The notes: generated from the sequence alone by a model not told the origin. Shown: positions 52,648 to 62,287, numbered from the stretch's first letter. The stretch: 64,000 nt of DNA from Sinomonas notoginsengisoli (GCF_021554725.1 NZ_JAIZDP010000014.1:1-64000), one strand, 5' to 3'. Made by a program: numbers and translations.

Positions 52648-53703
52648 ATGGTGCAGCTCGAAACGGACCTCCCTAGCGGCTACGCCGAGGCCCTTGCCTC
52701 GGTCAAGGAACAGGTCCGGGAGGCCCAGCACCGTGCGCTTCGGATCGTGAACGCGGCGATGATCGAGCTCTACTGGAATATCGGCCGCACCATCCTGGAC
52801 CGGCAGGCGTCCGAGCCCTGGGGGAACAGGGTCATCGACCGGTTCGCCCAAGACCTCAGGGCCGAGTTCCCCAACGTGAAGGGCTTCTCCCGGACCAACG
52901 TCTACAGCATGCGGGCCTTCGCCGCCGCGTGGGCCGGGCCGGAGCCAATTGTCCAGACAGTGTCTGGACGAATCAGCTGGAGCCACAACGTCGTGCTCCT
53001 GAACAAGCTCGACGACCAGGAGCTCCGCCGGTGGTACGCGGCCAAGGCTGTCCAGCATGGCTGGTCGGTGGCCGTGCTCGAGCACCACATCAAGACCGCC
53101 CTGCACACCCGGGCCGGGGCCGCGCCGAACAATCTCGAGGCCCGCCTGCCGGGGGAGGGGACGGACCTGGCACGGGAGGTCGCGAAGGACCCGCTGGTGC
53201 TGGACTTCCTCGGCCTGACCGAGGAGGCGGACGAGCTTGCCATGGAGGAGGCCATGACGCTGCGGATGTCGCAGACGCTGGCCGAGTTCGGGCCGGGGTT
53301 CGCGTTCGTCGGACGGCAGTACCGGCTCAGCATCGAAGGGGACGAGGACTATTTCATCGACCTGCTCCTGTTCCATATCCCTTCCAGCCGCTATGTCGTG
53401 GTGGAGCTGAAGTCGAAGAGGTTCCGTCCTGAGCATCTGGGGCAGCTGAACTTCTACGTCGCGGCAGTCGACGGGATGCTCCGCCTGCCCCAGCACGCCC
53501 CGACCGTGGGGATCCTGGTCTGCGGGTTTAAGAACGACCAGACCGTCCGGTACGCACTCGACGCCTCCGCCGCACCGGTCGCCGTCACGGCCTACACCTA
53601 CGAGACCCTTCCGCCGCAGGAGAAGGCCACGCTGCCCTCTCCGGAGGCAATCACGGCCGCCCTCGAGCAGGGCACTGTGCCAGCGTCCGGAGAAGCAGAA
53701 TGA
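52648..53703 (+). CDS. DUF1016 (YhcG-type) PDDEXK nuclease-fold protein
   Basis: 351 residues. The N-terminal DUF1016_N helical domain (MIELYWNIGRTILDRQASEPWG; FPNVKGFSRTNVYSMRAFAA; ISWSHNVVLLNKLDD) is followed by a PD-(D/E)xK core: EDYFIDLLLFH provides the Asp and YVVVELKSKRFRPEH the ExK. Widespread on mobile elements and in defence-rich regions; a role as a restriction-like nuclease is likely but not proven. The ATG at 52648 has no strong ribosome-binding site. It appears alone, without restriction or methylase subunits. Confidence 0.9.
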   Translation: MVQLETDLPSGYAEALASVKEQVREAQHRALRIVNAAMIELYWNIGRTILDRQASEPWGNRVIDRFAQDLRAEFPNVKGFSRTNVYSMRAFAAAWAGPEPIVQTVSGRISWSHNVVLLNKLDDQELRRWYAAKAVQHGWSVAVLEHHIKTALHTRAGAAPNNLEARLPGEGTDLAREVAKDPLVLDFLGLTEEADELAMEEAMTLRMSQTLAEFGPGFAFVGRQYRLSIEGDEDYFIDLLLFHIPSSRYVVVELKSKRFRPEHLGQLNFYVAAVDGMLRLPQHAPTVGILVCGFKNDQTVRYALDASAAPVAVTAYTYETLPPQEKATLPSPEAITAALEQGTVPASGEAE

Positions 53704-54206
53704 GCATGCCTCCGGCCGCCGACATCGCTGCCCCCAGAGCCAGTTGAGGCCCCGGCAGCGAGGGCCCCGGAGGGACAGCGGGGAGCAGACAGGTCAGATG
53801 GGACAGTCAGCCAGACGTCCCCGGCCGAGAGGCGCAGCACCTGCTCCGGGGCTGTCTGCTCGCTCCCCCCGCACCATCAGGTACGCAGCGGCGGAGCCTG
53901 CTGTCGTCGGCGTCCGGATCCTCCTGGTCCGGGAACAGGGGGGCATCCTCTCCGGGGCGGCCGAGTTGACGATGATCTCCGTTGACCGTCCCCTCGCTTC
54001 GTCTGTGCGCGGCCGTGGACGCACGTACTCGCGCAGGCGGACAGGACGGCTCTGCTTGCTGGAGCCGTGGCCGGGTCTGGGACTGTCAGTGGCGGCGCTG
54101 GCCGTGGCCGTGGCCGCCGAGGAGCTGGCGGGCCGTCCGCTCGCCCCGGCGCCCCGGTTGGCACGCCCGTGGTGCATATTGATGAATCCGGTGTGAGGGC
54201 AGGGAA
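53704..54206. other. Intergenic stretch without recognisable gene
   Basis: About 500 bp with only chance frames. The minus-strand transporter operon terminates at its right boundary. Confidence 0.5.
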
Positions 54207-54233
54207 GCCCCGGACCCTGTGCGGGTCCGGGGC
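54207..54233 (-). terminator. Terminator of the minus-strand transporter operon
   Basis: GCCCCGGACCC / GGGTCCGGGGC, a perfect 11-bp stem with a 5-nt loop, 51 bp beyond the binding-protein stop. Short T-rich tails exist on both sides (TTCCCT on minus, CTTTG on plus). Confidence 0.75.
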
Positions 54234-54283
54234 CTTTGTGCGCTCGAGTGGGAGCGGAAGGAAGGGACTGGTTTCGCCCTGTG

Positions 54284-55297
54284 CTAGCCCTTGATGAGTC
54301 CTGCGTCCTTGTAGAGCTTGACGTACTGGTCGGCGGTGTCCTTGGTGATGAGGGGGTTGCCGATGTCGACGTTGACGCTCTTCTGGGCGCCGCTGAGGAG
54401 GTCGTGGACGGACTTCATGTTCAGCTGGGCCAGTTCCTTGGCGTTCTGCAGCGAGGTCGCGGTCATCTGGCCGTTCTGGATGGCCAAGGTAGCTTCCGGG
54501 GTCCCGTCGACGCCGAAGGCGAGGATCTTCGCGAAGGCGGGCTTGCCCTTGACTGCCTCGAGCGCGCCGGTGGCCATGTTGTCGTTCATGGAGACGATCG
54601 CGTCGATCTTGGGGTTGGCGAGGGACCAGTCCTCCATGAGCCGGAGGGCTTCGTCCTTGCTCCAGTTGGCGATGTTCTCGGCGACGATCTTCACGTCGGG
54701 TCGCTTGGCGAAGAACTCGTCCTGCCAGGCCTTGCGGCGCTGTTCGCTGTGGAAGTTGCCGCCGGGGCCGTTGAGCACGACGACATTGGCGTTCTGGGAG
54801 ATCTTGTCCAGGGCGTACTTGGCGACGACTCCGCCCTGGTCGTAGGGCTTGGCGTCGACGGAGTTGGCGCCGTCGATGCCCTGCACGCGGGGGTTCGTCG
54901 TGATGGTGACGATGCCCTTCTGGACGGCCTGCTCGATGTAGGGCCGCTGGGCCTCGCCGTTGTTGGCCTGGACGATGATGGCGTCGTAGTTGTTGGCCAC
55001 GGCGTTCTCGATCGCCTTGTTCTCGACCTCGTCGTCGGCCTGGCCGTCGAAGACGTCGAGGCTGATGTCCTTGTAGTTGGCTGCGGCCTCGGCCTTCATC
55101 TCGTTCGCGAGCCACGCGGCGAAGGAGTCGACCTGGGCGCGGGCGGTGTAGGCGACGCGGTAGTGGTCCTTGGCCTGGCGGTCTGACGCGTTCTGGGCGG
55201 TCTGGTTCCCGACGGTGACGGAGCAGGCGGCCATGGAGAGGGCGGCGGCTGCTGCGGCGCCGGCGGCGAGGACGCGCTGGGCGAGCTTCTTCTTCAC
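54284..55297 (-). CDS. Sugar ABC transporter substrate-binding lipoprotein
   Basis: 337 residues from a GTG at 55297 with GAAGGAAACC upstream. Lipobox SMAACS (Cys about residue 25). The binding fold contains YRVAYTARAQVDSFAAWLAN, DAIIVQANNGEAQRPYIEQA and VDGTPEATLAIQNGQM, an RbsB/YtfQ-like class for sugars or polyols. Last gene of the minus operon with permease, ATPase and polyol dehydrogenase. With the ATPase broken, uptake through it is doubtful. Confidence 0.93.
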   Translation of the reverse strand: MKKKLAQRVLAAGAAAAAALSMAACSVTVGNQTAQNASDRQAKDHYRVAYTARAQVDSFAAWLANEMKAEAAANYKDISLDVFDGQADDEVENKAIENAVANNYDAIIVQANNGEAQRPYIEQAVQKGIVTITTNPRVQGIDGANSVDAKPYDQGGVVAKYALDKISQNANVVVLNGPGGNFHSEQRRKAWQDEFFAKRPDVKIVAENIANWSKDEALRLMEDWSLANPKIDAIVSMNDNMATGALEAVKGKPAFAKILAFGVDGTPEATLAIQNGQMTATSLQNAKELAQLNMKSVHDLLSGAQKSVNVDIGNPLITKDTADQYVKLYKDAGLIKG

Positions 55298-55337
55298 TGG
55301 TTTCCTTCGTGGGAGGAGGGGAGGGGAGGGGGGTGGG

Positions 55338-56381
55338 TCAGAGGGCGGAGCGGGTGCCGGCGGGGGAGGTTTCCGGGGCCGTTCCGGGCGATGCGGTCGG
55401 GGGCTCTTCCTTGCGGGACTTGAGGATCACGGTCTTGGCCTTGCCGCGCTTGCTCCAGACGTCGTAGGCCACGGCGACGGCGATGATGACGCCCATGACG
55501 ATCTGCTGGATGTAGGAGCCGACGCCGGTGAGGTTCATGATGTTGCCAAGGAGGCCGACGATGAGGGCCCCGGCGAGGGTGCCGGCGGTGGTTCCGACGC
55601 CGCCGGAGAAGCTGGTGCCGCCGATGATGGGGGCGGTGATGGCCTGGAGCTCGTAGCCGACGCCGGCGTTGGGCAGGCCGGCGTTGACGCGGGACATGAA
55701 GATCACGCCTGCGATGCCGACGAGGAGCCCGTTGACGATGTACGCGTTGTACTTCACGCGCTCGACGGCGATGCCTGCGGCGCGGGCGGCTTCCTCGTTG
55801 CCGCCGACGGCGTAGACGGAGCGGCCGTAGCGGGTCTGGTTCATGAGGTACCAGATGAGGACGGTGATGGCGATGAGGAAGATGGTGGGGATGGGCATCC
55901 AGCCGTAGTTGCCCTGGCCGAAGATGACGAAGTCGCCGAGCTGGAGGACGTTCTGGCCGTTGGTGAGCTGGAGGACGGCGCCGCGGGCGACCATCATCAT
56001 GCCGAGGGTGACGATGAACGCCGGGGTCTTCAGTGTTGCGACGAGGAAGGCGTTGATGCGGTTGCAGGCGATCCCGACGAGGATGCCGACGACGAGGGCC
56101 AGGAGCAGGCTCTTGGTGTCCTTGTACACCAGGACCGAGACGACGCCGGCCAGTGCCATGACGGCGCCGGCGGAGAGGTCGATCATGCCGCCGATGATCA
56201 GTGTCATGGCCCCGCAGGCGAGGATCGTGATGACGGCGACCTGGCGCAGCACGTTCAGGAGGTTGTCCCCGCTGAGGAAGTTGGGGCTGAGGAAGCTCGC
56301 GGCGATGAACACGACGGCGAGGATGATGAATATGGAGTAGCGGCTTACTTCGAAGCCCTTCAGCTTGGACAGCATTGTCAT
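55338..56381 (-). CDS. Sugar ABC transporter permease (RbsC type)
   Basis: 347 residues from the ATG at 56381, overlapping the ATPase stop. Signature MTLIIGGMIDLSAGAVMALA, SVYAVGGNEEAARAAGIAVER and about 10 membrane helices. The C-terminal tail after KRGKAKTVILKSRK is cytoplasmic and Pro/Thr/Ser-rich. It would pair with the downstream binding protein and the upstream ATPase. Confidence 0.94.
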   Translation of the reverse strand: MTMLSKLKGFEVSRYSIFIILAVVFIAASFLSPNFLSGDNLLNVLRQVAVITILACGAMTLIIGGMIDLSAGAVMALAGVVSVLVYKDTKSLLLALVVGILVGIACNRINAFLVATLKTPAFIVTLGMMMVARGAVLQLTNGQNVLQLGDFVIFGQGNYGWMPIPTIFLIAITVLIWYLMNQTRYGRSVYAVGGNEEAARAAGIAVERVKYNAYIVNGLLVGIAGVIFMSRVNAGLPNAGVGYELQAITAPIIGGTSFSGGVGTTAGTLAGALIVGLLGNIMNLTGVGSYIQQIVMGVIIAVAVAYDVWSKRGKAKTVILKSRKEEPPTASPGTAPETSPAGTRSAL

Positions 56382-57872
56382 GCCACCTCGATCTCGTTCA
56401 TGGCGTACTGGAGGATGGTTTCCTGGGAGAACTGCTCCCGTGTCAGCTCTGCGGTGACCCGGCCGGCGGACATCACGTAGATGCGGTCGCACATGCCGAT
56501 CAGCTCGGGGAGCTCGGAGGAGATCATGAGGATGCCCCGGCCTTGGCGGGCGAGCTCGGTCATGATCTTGTAGATCTCGAATTTCGCCCCGATGTCGATC
56601 CCGCGGGTGGGCTCGTCCAGGAGCATCACCTTGGGGTCGGCGATCAGCCAGCGGGCGAGCAGGACCTTCTGCTGGTTGCCGCCGCTGAGCGACTCGATCT
56701 TCGTCTCGGTGCTGGGCGCCTTGACGTTCATCTTCCGGAAGTACTCCTTGACGAGCTTCTCTTCCTTCCGAGTACGGGCCCGCCCGCCGTAGACGACCTG
56801 CTTGAGGCTGGCGAGGGTGGCGTTCTTCTTGATGCTGAGCTTGGGGATGATGCCCACGAGGCGGCGGTCCTCGGAGAGCATCGCGACGCCGTTGGCCAGG
56901 GCGGCCTTCGGGCTCGTGAGCTTCACGGGTTTGCCCTCGACCTCGATCTCGCCGGCGTCGAGCGGGTCCAGGCCGAAGACGGAGCGGATGACCTCGCTGC
57001 GTCCGGCACCGATCAGGCCGGCGAATCCGACGATTTCCCCGGCGCGGATCTCGAAGCTGACGTCCTCGAACATCTTCTCTGCCGCCAGGCCGGTGGCCTT
57101 GAACACGGTGGGGCCGATCTCGACGTGCTCCTTGGGGTACTGCTGGTGGTTCAGGTCGCGGCCGACCATCTGGGCGATGACCTGGCTGGAGGTGATCTCG
57201 GAGGCCGGCTGGGAGCTGACGACGGTGCCGTCACGCAGGACGGTGATGTCGTCGGCGAGCTCGAAGACCTCGTCCATCTTGTGGGAGATGTAGATGACGG
57301 ACTTGCCGGCGGCGCGCAGGGCGCGGATCTTGGCGAAGAGGGACTCGACCTCGCGGTGGGCGATGGCCGAGGTCGGCTCGTCCATGATGAGGATGTCGGC
57401 GCTGTGGTAGACCGAGCGCAGGATCTCCAGTGTCTGCACCTCGGAGACGGTGAGGCTGCCCAGGCGCCGGTTGACGGAGTAGTCCAGGCCCTCCTCGCGC
57501 AGGATGCGGGTGGCCTCCCTGCGGATGTAGGGCCAGTCGACGCGGCCCAGCCTGTGGGGCAGCCGTCCCATGAAGAAGCTCTCGGCGATCGTCATGTTCG
57601 GCACGTAGTTCAGTTCCTGGGCGATCATCGCGATCCCGTGGGCGCGGGCCTCGATCGGGTTCTTGATCCGCAGTTCCTCGCCCTTGACCAGGACGGCGCC
57701 GGCGTCGGGCTGGTAGATGCCGTTAATTCATCAGGGTGGACTTGCCGGCGCCGTTCTCGCCGCACAGGGCGTGGACGGTGCCGGGGCGGACGTCGAAGGA
57801 GACGTTGTCGAGGGCCTTGACGCCGGGGAAGGACTTGGCGATGCCGCGCACGGACAGCAGGGCCTCGGTCAT
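56378..57872 (-). pseudogene. Sugar ABC transporter ATPase (RbsA/MglA type), frameshifted after Walker A
   Basis: The ATG at 57872 overlaps the dehydrogenase stop and gives 49 residues through [12 protein letters not shown], then TAA at 57723-57725. The rest, from NGIYQPDAGAVLVKGEELR onward, continues in another frame to 56378. It has signature motifs of the first domain, MDEPTSAIAH, and a complete second domain (GLIGAGRSEV, ESLSGGNQQK, LLDEPTRGID). About five bases appear lost between TLM and NGIY. Unless this is a sequencing error, no full ATPase is made. Confidence 0.88.
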
Positions 57873-58933
57873 GACGCTGCCCCCTTCGCGGCCGCGGCCG
57901 GGTCCTCGACGCGGCTCACCCCGGGCAGGACGACGCGCTTGAGGCTGTCCTTCGCGCCCTCGCCGGTCGGGGCCTGCTCCGCCTGCTCGAGGCCGTAGAC
58001 GTGGGTGACCAGGGAGTCGAGCTCGACCTTGCCGGAGAGCAGCAGCTCGCGGGCGATCGGCCACGTGTTGGTGTAGCGGAAGGTCCCGGTGACGTTGATC
58101 TCGCGCATGGCGATCTCGGGCACCGAGAGCGGGATGACGTCGGCGCTGCCGACCAGGACCACGGTGCCGCCGGCGCGCACGGAGCGGATGCCGTTCAGGA
58201 TCGCGGGAGTGGCGCCGGAGGCGTCGATGAACACGTGCGCGCGCAGATCCTCGGTCGATTCCGCGGCCGGGTCGACGACCCGGGCTCCGTACCTGGCCGC
58301 AAGCGCCCGCCGCGCGGGGCTAATGTCGGCGACGACGACGTCCGCTGCCCCGAACGCGCGGGCGACCTGGGCGGCGATGACGCCGATCGGTCCGCCGCCG
58401 GCGATCAGGACCGTGTCGCCGATGCCGATGCGGCCCTTCTGGGCGGCGGCGATTCCGACGGAGAGAGGCTCCATCAGGGCCGCGGCGTGGTCGCTGATCT
58501 TGTCCGGGACGTCGAAGGCGAAGTCGTCCTGGATCGTGACGTACTCGCAGAAGGCGCCGTCGATCGGCGGGGTGGCGTAGAACTCCATCTTCGGGCACAG
58601 GTTGTACGCCCCCGAGCGGCAGTACTCGCAGGTCCGGCAGGGCCTCTGCGGCTCCACTGCCACCCGACTGCCGACGCGGGCCGGGTCTACGTCGGCGCCG
58701 ACGCCGACGATCACGCCGCTGAGCTCGTGGCCGAGGACCAGAGGCGCCTCGACGACGAAGGGGCCGATGCTGCCGTGCTCGTAGTAGTGCACGTCCGAGC
58801 CGCACACGCCGACGCTGCTGACCTTGACCAGGACCTCGTCCGGGGCGCACTTGGGCACCGGGCGCTCCTCGAGCGCGACGTCGCGGACGCCGCGAAGGAC
58901 ACTGGCCCTCATCGTCGAAGGAATCTCGCTCAC
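57869..58933 (-). CDS. Zinc-dependent polyol (sorbitol/iditol-type) dehydrogenase
   Basis: 354 residues from a GTG at 58933 with GAGGAAG upstream. Medium-chain dehydrogenase: catalytic zinc ligands in [13 protein letters not shown] and LGHELSG, and structural zinc Cys in [16 protein letters not shown]. The NAD loop is [13 protein letters not shown]. Such enzymes oxidise polyols such as sorbitol, xylitol or threitol to ketoses. First gene of the operon, 260 bp downstream of SorC operator-like sites. Confidence 0.92.
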   Translation of the reverse strand: MSEIPSTMRASVLRGVRDVALEERPVPKCAPDEVLVKVSSVGVCGSDVHYYEHGSIGPFVVEAPLVLGHELSGVIVGVGADVDPARVGSRVAVEPQRPCRTCEYCRSGAYNLCPKMEFYATPPIDGAFCEYVTIQDDFAFDVPDKISDHAAALMEPLSVGIAAAQKGRIGIGDTVLIAGGGPIGVIAAQVARAFGAADVVVADISPARRALAARYGARVVDPAAESTEDLRAHVFIDASGATPAILNGIRSVRAGGTVVLVGSADVIPLSVPEIAMREINVTGTFRYTNTWPIARELLLSGKVELDSLVTHVYGLEQAEQAPTGEGAKDSLKRVVLPGVSRVEDPAAAAKGAAS

Positions 58934-59194
58934 CTTGTCTACTTCCTCTCCATCCGCCGCCGCGCGGGGCAACGACCCAAGACTGATGTTCACCGCAGGG
59001 CACGAACCTTGCGCCGGGCGCCGGGGTGTGCGCACCGTTCCATTACCCGTTGCGGCCGACGGCCCGGGCGGTTGCGAGGACGGCTGCGATGGACGGGGAG
59101 GCTTCAATCGCCTGCCTGCGCCGCGGTGCGCTCATCGTCAGACCTTCCTCTTGACTGTGGCATCGGCCACAGCATCAAGTATTGGAAGGAGGAA

Positions 59195-59242
59195 GCTCAT
59201 ATGGCAAACAGTTTGCTCAAACGAGCATCACGCTCAAATGAG
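59195..59242. promoter_or_regulatory. SorC-type operator cluster upstream of the dehydrogenase/transporter operon
   Basis: Three related sites: GCTCATATGGC (59195-59205), GCTCAAACGAGC (59215-59226) and GCTCAAATGAG (59232-59242). The same motif recurs before the sorC-family gene itself. Arms GCTCA...TGAGC form imperfect palindromes. Confidence 0.7.
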
Positions 59243-59272
59243 ATCAGCTTCGCAAGCGCTGCCGGAAGCAGC

Positions 59273-59304
59273 AGCGGCGGGCCCCACTCGTGGGGCCCGC
59301 CGCT
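59273..59304 (-). terminator. Terminator of the SorC-family regulator gene
   Basis: AGCGGCGGGCCCCA / TGGGGCCCGCCGCT, a perfect 14-bp stem with a CTCG loop, 44 bp beyond the regulator stop. It isolates the regulator from the operon downstream of it. Confidence 0.75.
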
Positions 59305-59347
59305 CCTGTGCAGGGGGCAGGGCTTGGCAATGGCGCCGTCGTGGCGC

Positions 59348-60286
59348 TCAGGGCAGGCGCAGGAGTGCCCGGGCCAGCGAGCGGTCGGTGACCAGGGTCG
59401 TGCCCAGCCCCGCCCTGATGGCGGCGCGGATGGCGTTGGCCTTCGTGGCGCCGGCGGCGATGAGGATGAGCTCCGGGATGCGCTTCATGCCCTCGTAGCC
59501 GAGCGCCGTCGTCCGGTCGTCGATGTCGGTGACCACGGAACCGTCCTTGCGGATGAGGGTTGCGAGGATCTCGGCCGCGACGCCGCGCTTCGCCAGCTGC
59601 CCGCGGAGGTCCGCGGGGAGCGCGTCGCGCATCTGGGACTCCGGCGGGTCCCAGCTGCCTACCGCCACCGCGGCGATCGTGATCGACTCGAAGAGGCGCA
59701 TCGCGGCTTCGACGCCGGGCTGGCTCCTCAGCCCGGCCGCCGTCGCGGCGTCGGGCACGACGAGGGGGACGAAGAACGGGTACGCCCGGCCGCCGCCGAC
59801 CTCGCTGACGCGCCGGACGAGCTCGAGGGAGTTCTCGCTCACCGACCCCGCCATCCCGCCCAGCTGGACCACCGGGCAGGGGGCCAGATGGGTCAGCTCC
59901 CTGGCCATCGCGCTCATGGTGCGGCCCCATCCGATCCCCAATACGTCGCGATCGGTGACCAGCTCGCTGAGGACGCTGGCCGCTGCCGCGCCCACGCGCC
60001 GGCGCAGGCGGGCCGGATCCGACTCGTCCTCGGGCGCGTCCACGACGACGACCTGGCGGAACCCGAACCGCTTCCGGACCATCTCCGAGAGCTCGGCGTT
60101 CTGCGCGAGGGGCGCCGTGATGGTGAACCGCACGATCTTCTCCTCGACGGCGATCTCCAGGAGCCGGGCGACCTTGAACCGGGAGATGCCCAGGTCGGCG
60201 GCGATCTTCACCTTCGATTCGCCGTCGATGTAGTACCGCTGGGCGACGGTCGCTGCGAGGATCCCCTCACCGGAGCTGACAGGCAT
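59348..60286 (-). CDS. SorC/DeoR-type sugar-binding transcriptional regulator
   Basis: 312 residues from the ATG at 60286 with GGAAGGAGGG upstream. The N-terminal helix-turn-helix is YYIDGESKVKIAADLGISRF then KVARLLEIAVEE. The C-terminal effector domain has the SorC features LGIGWGRTMSAMARE, VGSWDPPESQM and ATKANAIRAAIRAGL. These proteins respond to phosphorylated sugars or polyols. It reads toward the operon it most likely controls, separated by a terminator and its operators. Confidence 0.93.
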   Translation of the reverse strand: MPVSSGEGILAATVAQRYYIDGESKVKIAADLGISRFKVARLLEIAVEEKIVRFTITAPLAQNAELSEMVRKRFGFRQVVVVDAPEDESDPARLRRRVGAAAASVLSELVTDRDVLGIGWGRTMSAMARELTHLAPCPVVQLGGMAGSVSENSLELVRRVSEVGGGRAYPFFVPLVVPDAATAAGLRSQPGVEAAMRLFESITIAAVAVGSWDPPESQMRDALPADLRGQLAKRGVAAEILATLIRKDGSVVTDIDDRTTALGYEGMKRIPELILIAAGATKANAIRAAIRAGLGTTLVTDRSLARALLRLP

Positions 60287-60330
60287 GCCCTCCTCCTTCC
60301 AGGCTGGAGTCAACTTTGCCAAGCTGCTGC

Positions 60331-60379
60331 GCTCATCTGAGCAGCGCGCTCAAACGAGATAAGTGATTGTCATATGAGC
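60331..60379. promoter_or_regulatory. SorC-type operator cluster upstream of the regulator gene
   Basis: GCTCATCTGAGC (60331-60342, perfect except centre), GCTCAAACGAG (60348-60358) and TCATATGAGC (60370-60379). They lie 45-93 bp before the regulator start, which suggests autoregulation. Confidence 0.7.
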
Positions 60380-60553
60380 CTCAAGTTCCAATACTAGGAC
60401 GTGCGGCGCCGGCACGGCCCGGACCGGACGGAAACCGGCAGGCGCCCGGCAGAAGGTTCATTCGGCGGCCGACCACCAAAGGGCTGTCCGATGGGGGCGG
60501 TGCTGGGGCAGATTTATCGTTGCCAGCGGCGGCGGTGCGGAGGCATGATGCGT

Positions 60554-60688
60554 TCATGAGCGCTGTTCTGGATGGGCCGTGAGCAGCACGGCGAGCAGCG
60601 TCCCCGCGGCCAGCATGGCGAGCAGGGACCGCCGGAACGAGAGCACCAGCGGAGTCCGCCGCACGCCCGAGTGCATGCTGCTGATCAT
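60554..60688 (-). CDS. Possible 44-residue membrane peptide
   Basis: ATG at 60688 to TGA at 60554. The peptide starts MISSMHSGVRRTPLV and has a hydrophobic stretch SLLAMLAAGTLLAVLLTA, enough for one membrane pass. A GGAAGG lies about 12 nt before the ATG. It directly precedes the beta-lactamase-fold lipoprotein's 3' end region; relation to it is unclear. Confidence 0.3.
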   Translation of the reverse strand: MISSMHSGVRRTPLVLSFRRSLLAMLAAGTLLAVLLTAHPEQRS

Positions 60689-60766
60689 ATGCGGGCCGCC
60701 TTCCGCCCGGAATGCACGCTGCCGCGTTGCGATCGCCGGGCGTACGGAGAGGCGCTCCAGGCCTGC

Positions 60767-62083
60767 TCAGGACTTCGGGTTGGGCTTGAACTCGTGCCCG
60801 AGTGCGGCGGAGAGCGAGACGAAGATCCGGCCGGCCGGATCCATGCAGGGCAGCTGCTTCGGGTTGCCGGGCAGGGTGGGCGACTGGGTGCAGTCCCCCG
60901 AGGGGATGTCGCTGTTGACCATGACGGCCACCGTCGTGTCCGAGCGCGTGTCGTAGTAGAGCGCCGCGTTGAAGCCCGGGATCTCGCCTGTGTGCCCGAA
61001 CCAGCCGTCGATGCACCCCACGGCGAGGCCGTACCCGGCGGGGCCCGGGATCGAGGCGAACCTCGCCGTCTGGGTCTTCTCGTCGAGCAGGCCCTGCCCG
61101 GTGCCGAGCGCCCGCCCGTACGTCACCAGGTCGGACGCCGTTGACGTCAGCGCGCCGGCAGACCAGCCCCAGGACGGATTCCAGGCGGTGGCGTCCTGCG
61201 GCGTCGTCTGCCCGTCCGGAAGCCCCTGGAGGGTGAGGCCCGACGGGTGGGGAGAGGGCAGCGCGCCATCGGGCCCGGGCATCGAGGTACCGGTGAGGTG
61301 GAGCGGGTCGATGATCCGCGCCTTGACGGCGTCCGCGTACGAGGTGCCCGTGAGCTTCTCGATGAGGCGGCCGAGGATGAGGGTGTTGGTGTTGGAGTAG
61401 TCGAACTTGGCGCCGGGCTCGAACGGCCGGGGGAGCGCGAGGCCGATCGCGATGAGGTCGTCCGGGTTCCACTGCTTGGTCGGATTCGTGAAGATCTCAT
61501 GCTGGAACGTCTCGTCGAGGGAATAGCTCGCGATCCCGCTCGTCATGTTCATCAGCATCGCGACCGTCACATCGTTGCCCCGGGCGATCTGTGGGAAGTA
61601 CGTGCCGATCGGGTCGTCGAGGGCGAGCCTGCCCTCCTGGACCAGCTGGAGGACGAGCGTTCCCGTGAACGTCTTCGTCACGGAGCCGATGCGCGAGTAC
61701 ATGCCGTCCGTCATCGGCGTCTTCATAGCCTGGTCAGCGAGGCCGAGGGCCTTGATCCAGGTGCCTCGCGGGCTGCGCACCGCCACGATCGCCCCTGCGG
61801 TGGACGCATTGGCGAGCCCGTCCCCGGCGGCCTTCTCAAGCGTGGCGGCGGTCGCCGCGGGCATCGTCCCGGTCGCCGCGGCGGGCAGCTTCCGGCCGAT
61901 CACCCCCGCCGGGTCGGCCACGCACGCCCCGCCGGCGCTGGCTGCGGACGTTGCCGGTACTGCCGCCGCCGATCCAGACGCCCCGTTGTCGGAGCTGGGG
62001 GGCTGCGCCGGGGAGCAGCCGCCCATCGCCAGCGCCAACGCCACAGCTGATGCGCCCGCGAGCCAACCTCGTCCCATGGTCAT
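60767..62083 (-). CDS. Serine hydrolase lipoprotein, class C beta-lactamase / D-Ala-D-Ala carboxypeptidase fold
   Basis: 438 residues with a lipoprotein signal (ALAMGGCS, Cys about residue 23) and an Ala/Ser-rich linker. Catalytic motifs are SVTK (SxxK) at about residue 134, YSN (YxN) and HTG (equivalent of KTG). WNPSWGWSAGALTSTASDL is the usual family segment. Such enzymes hydrolyse D-Ala peptides, esters or beta-lactams at the cell surface. An ATG six bases further on is an alternative start. Stands alone, next to IS256. Confidence 0.9.
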   Translation of the reverse strand: MTMGRGWLAGASAVALALAMGGCSPAQPPSSDNGASGSAAAVPATSAASAGGACVADPAGVIGRKLPAAATGTMPAATAATLEKAAGDGLANASTAGAIVAVRSPRGTWIKALGLADQAMKTPMTDGMYSRIGSVTKTFTGTLVLQLVQEGRLALDDPIGTYFPQIARGNDVTVAMLMNMTSGIASYSLDETFQHEIFTNPTKQWNPDDLIAIGLALPRPFEPGAKFDYSNTNTLILGRLIEKLTGTSYADAVKARIIDPLHLTGTSMPGPDGALPSPHPSGLTLQGLPDGQTTPQDATAWNPSWGWSAGALTSTASDLVTYGRALGTGQGLLDEKTQTARFASIPGPAGYGLAVGCIDGWFGHTGEIPGFNAALYYDTRSDTTVAVMVNSDIPSGDCTQSPTLPGNPKQLPCMDPAGRIFVSLSAALGHEFKPNPKS

Positions 62084-62287
62084 GCCTTCCCCCTGCGTCG
62101 TGTGCGGGTCGCGGCGCGCCCACGGCCCATTCTGCCGGAATCGGGGTGCGGCGACCTAGACCGTCCGTGGAGTCGATCGTCGGACGTGACCGTCTTGCCC
62201 TACCAGTCGATAAGTTCCTTGGATCACGTGGGTCATCGCGGCAGTGGTGGCGGCCGTCGGGATCAAGCCGGCCACCCCGCCGAGGCG

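Noticed and set aside
52648-53703. A complete restriction-modification or defence system around the DUF1016 gene
   Set aside because: No methylase, specificity subunit, helicase or other defence gene is adjacent. Only the lone nuclease-fold protein is supported.
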